Of a stretch of DNA of 11,763 nucleotides, positions 9,601 through 11,763 are shown piece by piece (the stretch's first letter is position 1; each line of letters begins with the position of its first letter). The translations under genes and the position numbers were made by a program. Origin of the DNA: Smittium culicis. Taxonomy: Eukaryota; Kickxellomycota; Harpellomycetes; Harpellales; Legeriomycetaceae. The notes beneath the pieces were generated by a model, which saw nothing but the letters and a program-made list of their open reading frames with translations, did not search any database and was not told the DNA's origin. The stretch is taken from assembly GCA_001970855.1 (NCBI GenBank), contig LSSN01001485.1, positions 1 to 11,763 on the forward strand, given 5' to 3'.

Positions 9601-10266
9601 GTATTTTATACTTTTTGGTTTGAAATTATTTAATGTGTATCAAATTACTAAATTTATATTATAAAAAATATATTTATTTTTAATAAAGGAATAATTTATC
9701 ACAGAATGATGGTAAAAATTGGCTTTATGAGAAAATAATAGAAGGATTGCGAAAATTAAACACATTCATTAGGCCCTCTAAATAATGAAAAGAAATTGCA
9801 TATAGAGTATGCAAAAACTGTTATTGATATTAGCATTAAATTATATTTTGTACCATCCACTACACCTTAGCTCTGCTCCAATGTCTTTTTTACCAATTGG
9901 TGCTTTCCCATCTAATGTATTAAAATTTATTTAACCTTTTCTAGGTCCAACGTTCTTAAACTTATAAAAGTCAATAAAGGATAAGCCAAATAAAGGTTAT
10001 TAGTTATTGGATATATTGAAGATAAAATCCAAATAAATGTTAACATAGTATATTGACTTTTCAGATTGACATTTAGTTGAATAATTTTGGCAGTTCAAAA
10101 ATAGCCAACCACCCTTCAAAGAATTAAATGCGACCACTACCCTAAAATTTATAGCATACTTATTGAAACGATTATAGAATTTAAAGATATATCGGTAACA
10201 CGAGTCTCCAACTTAAACCTGGTACCGCACTATAAGCGTCTTGGTATTCAAAAAGTAAATATATTT
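9601..10266 (-). pseudogene. Unrecognised decayed gene, 222 codons with 9 stops
   Basis: One minus-strand frame runs from just after a TGA (10267-10269) down to 9601 with stops at 10213, 10000, 9997, 9931, 9841, 9778, 9769, 9766 and 9640 (lower coordinate of each). By rough estimate this is about half the number expected by chance here. The longest open run is 70 codons (10003-10212), including VVVAFNSLKGGWLFLNCQNY. A later run includes LDGKAPIGKKDIGAELRCSG (about 9850-9912), with Gly, Ala, Pro, Cys and Trp, which are unusual for random AT-rich frames. GC reaches 24 of 60 at 10201-10260. No ATG is visible at the start, so the 5' end may be lost or lie in another frame. No family is recognised. 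An overlapping plus-strand open run at 10105-10299 is taken as its shadow. Confidence 0.5.
9966..10061. repeat. 11-bp inverted repeat spanning 96 bp
   Basis: AAAAGTCAATA (9966-9976) is matched exactly by TATTGACTTTT (10051-10061), 74 bp apart. Inside lies a further 6-bp pair, TTGGAT (10007-10012) with ATCCAA (10027-10032). The structure sits inside the decayed minus-strand frame and includes its double TAA at 9997-10002. It may be chance, or a small structured insertion. Confidence 0.7.
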
Positions 10267-10277
10267 TCACTTTTTAT

Positions 10278-10341
10278 TTTGGCTTTAATTTGGCTTTAAT
10301 TTGGCTTTAATTTGGCTTTAATTTGGCTTTAATTTGGCTTT
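10278..10341. repeat. 11-bp tandem repeat TTTGGCTTTAA, five copies plus a partial
   Basis: Five perfect head-to-tail copies of TTTGGCTTTAA start at 10278, 10289, 10300, 10311 and 10322. A sixth copy from 10333 breaks after TTTGGCTTT into a T run. Perfect identity between copies implies recent expansion. The 11-bp unit is not a multiple of three, and it reads into stops on both strands, so it is not a protein repeat. In minus-strand orientation it lies immediately upstream of the decayed frame ending at 10266, where it could once have been promoter-proximal. Confidence 0.95.
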
Positions 10342-10460
10342 TTTTTGCGACGAATTATCGGTCATAAAATTATATATAAAGTAAAAAGATTGTTTTTAAA
10401 GGGGTTTATACCTTGTATGTGATAATGTATATTTCTTTCTGTTAGTATGAAATTATCGAT

Positions 10461-10733
10461 TTATAGAGTGTAATAATGATAATGATTATTAATGATGTAA
10501 TATAGTAAGAGTAAAATAAAGAACAGTTTTAATGCAAAGATAGTAAAGATTATATCAAATTTACAAGTTGGTGTTGAATAAAAGCTCTTAGTATGATGAG
10601 AATCTTGGGTTTTATTTGCTAAAAGAGAATTAATAAAATCAAAATACATCTTTAAAATGATTACTAAATTCATATCATTGAATCTTTGGATTATACATCG
10701 ACAAAGGTGGCCGTAAAATAAAACTAAATTATT
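10461..10733 (-). CDS. Possible small ORF with C-terminal hydrophobic segment, unrecognised
   Basis: The minus strand is open for about 90 codons before the TAA at the low end. An ATG at 10671-10673 would give 70 residues; about 20 further in-frame codons precede it after a stop. The middle (about residues 18-38 from that ATG) is polar, including LANKTQDSHHTKSFYSTPTC. The C-terminal third is a strongly hydrophobic Phe/Leu/Ile/Tyr stretch that could span a membrane, followed by an Asn/His/Tyr-rich tail. No family is recognised. It lies on the same strand as, and upstream of, the decayed gene at 9601-10266, in a different frame, with the 11-bp repeat between them. It may be a fragment of that gene, a separate small gene or chance; a 90-codon run is not decisive at this composition. 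Confidence 0.25.
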   Translation of the reverse strand, partial: NNLVLFYGHLCRCIIQRFNDMNLVIILKMYFDFINSLLANKTQDSHHTKSFYSTPTCKFDIIFTIFALKLFFILLLLYYIINNHYHYYTL

Positions 10734-11537
10734 TTAGTTCAAGAATATATAAAATATTTATAATTCAATATATTAAAAATAGCAACATTTCGTAATAAAA
10801 ATAACTACATGATAAAATATATATAATTCATAAAGTGTATAAGATTGAAAACTATGATTTGAAATATCTCATTTTTATTTTTAAGATATTATATATTATT
10901 CAAAAAATATTTAAATCGTATTAATTGGCAATAAATCGGATTATAAATATATACATTAAGCTTTAATTTTATCAATAATTACTTATTTCTTTAAAATGTT
11001 TACTTTTTAAAAAAAATTTCATTCACATAATCGCAGTATTTGATCAGTTTCAGTCAAATTCAACTTTTTTTGTTGATTAAATATATTATAACGTCATTTA
11101 ATCTTGTTAAAAATCTTATATCAGTATCTAGCAATTTCAAAATTCGATATATCTATCTTATAATAAGATATTTTCATTGCTATACTAACTTTTTATGTTA
11201 TTTTAGATGTGTGAAATATTAGCGTTAAAAGCCCGTAAAATAAAAAGCAAATATGCATGTATACATTAACAATAAAATTTATTTGCTAAATCTTTTTGTG
11301 GGGGGTAGATATTTTTTAAGCTACCTGACCTATTAAACTCATAAATAAAAATAATTTAATTCTGATTTTTAGAAAAGCAATGAATTACTTGGATAAAACA
11401 GCAAAAAATAAATTTACTTACAAATCACAAAAGAATCATTACCTAGTTTCTTCATTGAGTGATGGATAGGAAAAGGTTAAATTAGTATGCTAAAGATATT
11501 TAGAGGTAATATATAATTTGAAGTAAATTCATAGTTA
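10734..11537. other. AT-rich stretch without a supported gene
   Basis: No gene or RNA is supported here. A plus-strand open run at 11040-11222 starts with TTG, is almost wholly Ile/Leu/Phe/Tyr/Ser-type codons and looks like chance. A run of six G (11300-11305) stands out against the AT-rich background but has no partner G-tracts. Confidence 0.6.
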
Positions 11538-11693
11538 GAAGAAGCCTAATTTAAAAACAGGATCCGCTTGAAAACAAAAACATATCCAAATATTGATGCC
11601 ATTTACTAATTTAATTCTGAAATATTTATCTTTAATCCTTTCAAAGGCGGCTGGCTTTTTTAGAAGGTAGTATAAAAAAAAAGTCAACTTGTG
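11538..11693 (-). pseudogene. 52-codon open remnant in a higher-GC patch
   Basis: On the minus strand a frame opens after a TAG (11694-11696) and runs 52 codons to a TAA at 11535-11537. It includes LKKPAAFERIKDKYFRIKLV. Above it the same frame continues to the window edge with stops at about 11694, 11715 and 11736. Pro, Ala, Gly and Cys content is higher than in random local frames. The plus strand also has a shorter protein-like run in the same patch (about 11638-11727), so the coding strand is uncertain. No family is recognised, and the piece may belong to a gene that continues to the right of the window. Confidence 0.3.
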
Positions 11694-11725
11694 CTAAAAG
11701 CAGTCCAATCGTTAAAGCTTCAGTC
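11671..11725 (+). promoter_or_regulatory. TATA-like box with CAGT initiator-like repeats (weak)
   Basis: TATAAAAAAAAA at 11671 is followed about 30 bp downstream by CAGTCC (11701), and CAGT recurs at 11721, 11732 and 11737. TATA plus an initiator-like CAGT at that spacing resembles an arthropod-type core promoter. The match is short and AT-rich DNA makes TATA runs common; overlap with an open minus-strand frame argues against it. Confidence 0.15.
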
Positions 11726-11753
11726 TAGTAGCAGTTCAGTGAATCAACTTACC

Positions 11754-11763
11754 AAAAAAAAAA
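11754..11763. repeat. A-run at the window edge
   Basis: Ten A residues run to the last base. Its true length is unknown. It could be a homopolymer, the poly-A end of a plus-strand retrotransposed copy, or simply where the window stops. Confidence 0.6.

Noticed and set aside
10105..10299. 64-codon plus-strand open run without ATG, ending in the 11-bp repeat
   Set aside because: It is antisense to the better-supported 70-codon minus-strand run and ends inside the tandem repeat.
11040..11222. 60-codon plus-strand ORF
   Set aside because: TTG start, composition expected of random AT-rich sequence, no motif.
1..11763. CRISPR array, tRNA or rRNA genes
   Set aside because: No regularly spaced repeats; no tRNA T-loop motif or rRNA-like conserved stretch found by eye on either strand.
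1..11763. Bacterial or organellar origin
   Set aside because: No gene density, operons or ribosome binding sites, and none of the usual organellar genes; decayed LINE-class RT points to a nuclear genome.

Overview
The window is very AT-rich, has no intact long gene, and reads as a gene-poor eukaryotic (nuclear-type) segment littered with dead coding sequence. Nothing bacterial is visible: there is no dense gene packing, no operon and no Shine-Dalgarno-led genes. The one family I can name is a non-LTR retrotransposon with RT motifs of the R2/R4/Dong type (restriction-enzyme-like endonuclease class). Relatives of this kind are known to me from microsporidia, some fungi and animals. A large, gene-sparse microsporidian genome would fit the base composition and the RT style, but this is an inference; another AT-rich eukaryote is possible.

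Left block (1 to about 4000, perhaps 4340; minus strand). A decayed retrotransposon ORF is read from right to left, and its C-terminal end leaves the window at position 1. The RT core and thumb (about 2140 down to 826) stay in one reading frame despite about twenty stop codons, and standard RT landmarks appear in the right order. One further RT motif lies in another frame at 2232-2270. Below 826 there are remnants of a zinc-finger-like motif and a nuclease-like motif in shifting frames. Above 2310, stretches of open minus-strand frame look like the N-terminal part of the same ORF, but I cannot assign domains there.

Middle block (about 4340 to 9017). This part has extremely low GC (8 of 60 bases at 5641-5700, against 23 of 60 at 1201-1260). 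I see no gene, only short repeats, a few perfect inverted repeats and weak open stretches.

Right block (9018 to 11763). GC rises again in islands (24 of 60 at 10201-10260). A minus-strand frame from 10266 down to 9601 has 9 stops in 222 codons and protein-like composition. Another lies at 9018-9368 and a 91-codon open frame at 10461-10733. I do not recognise any of these products. An 11-bp tandem repeat (five full copies plus a partial one) sits just upstream of the 10266 frame in the minus-strand sense. The window ends in a higher-GC patch and a run of ten A.

All the better coding remnants are on the minus strand. The window is best described as a TE and pseudogene graveyard; no functional system of interacting genes is supported.
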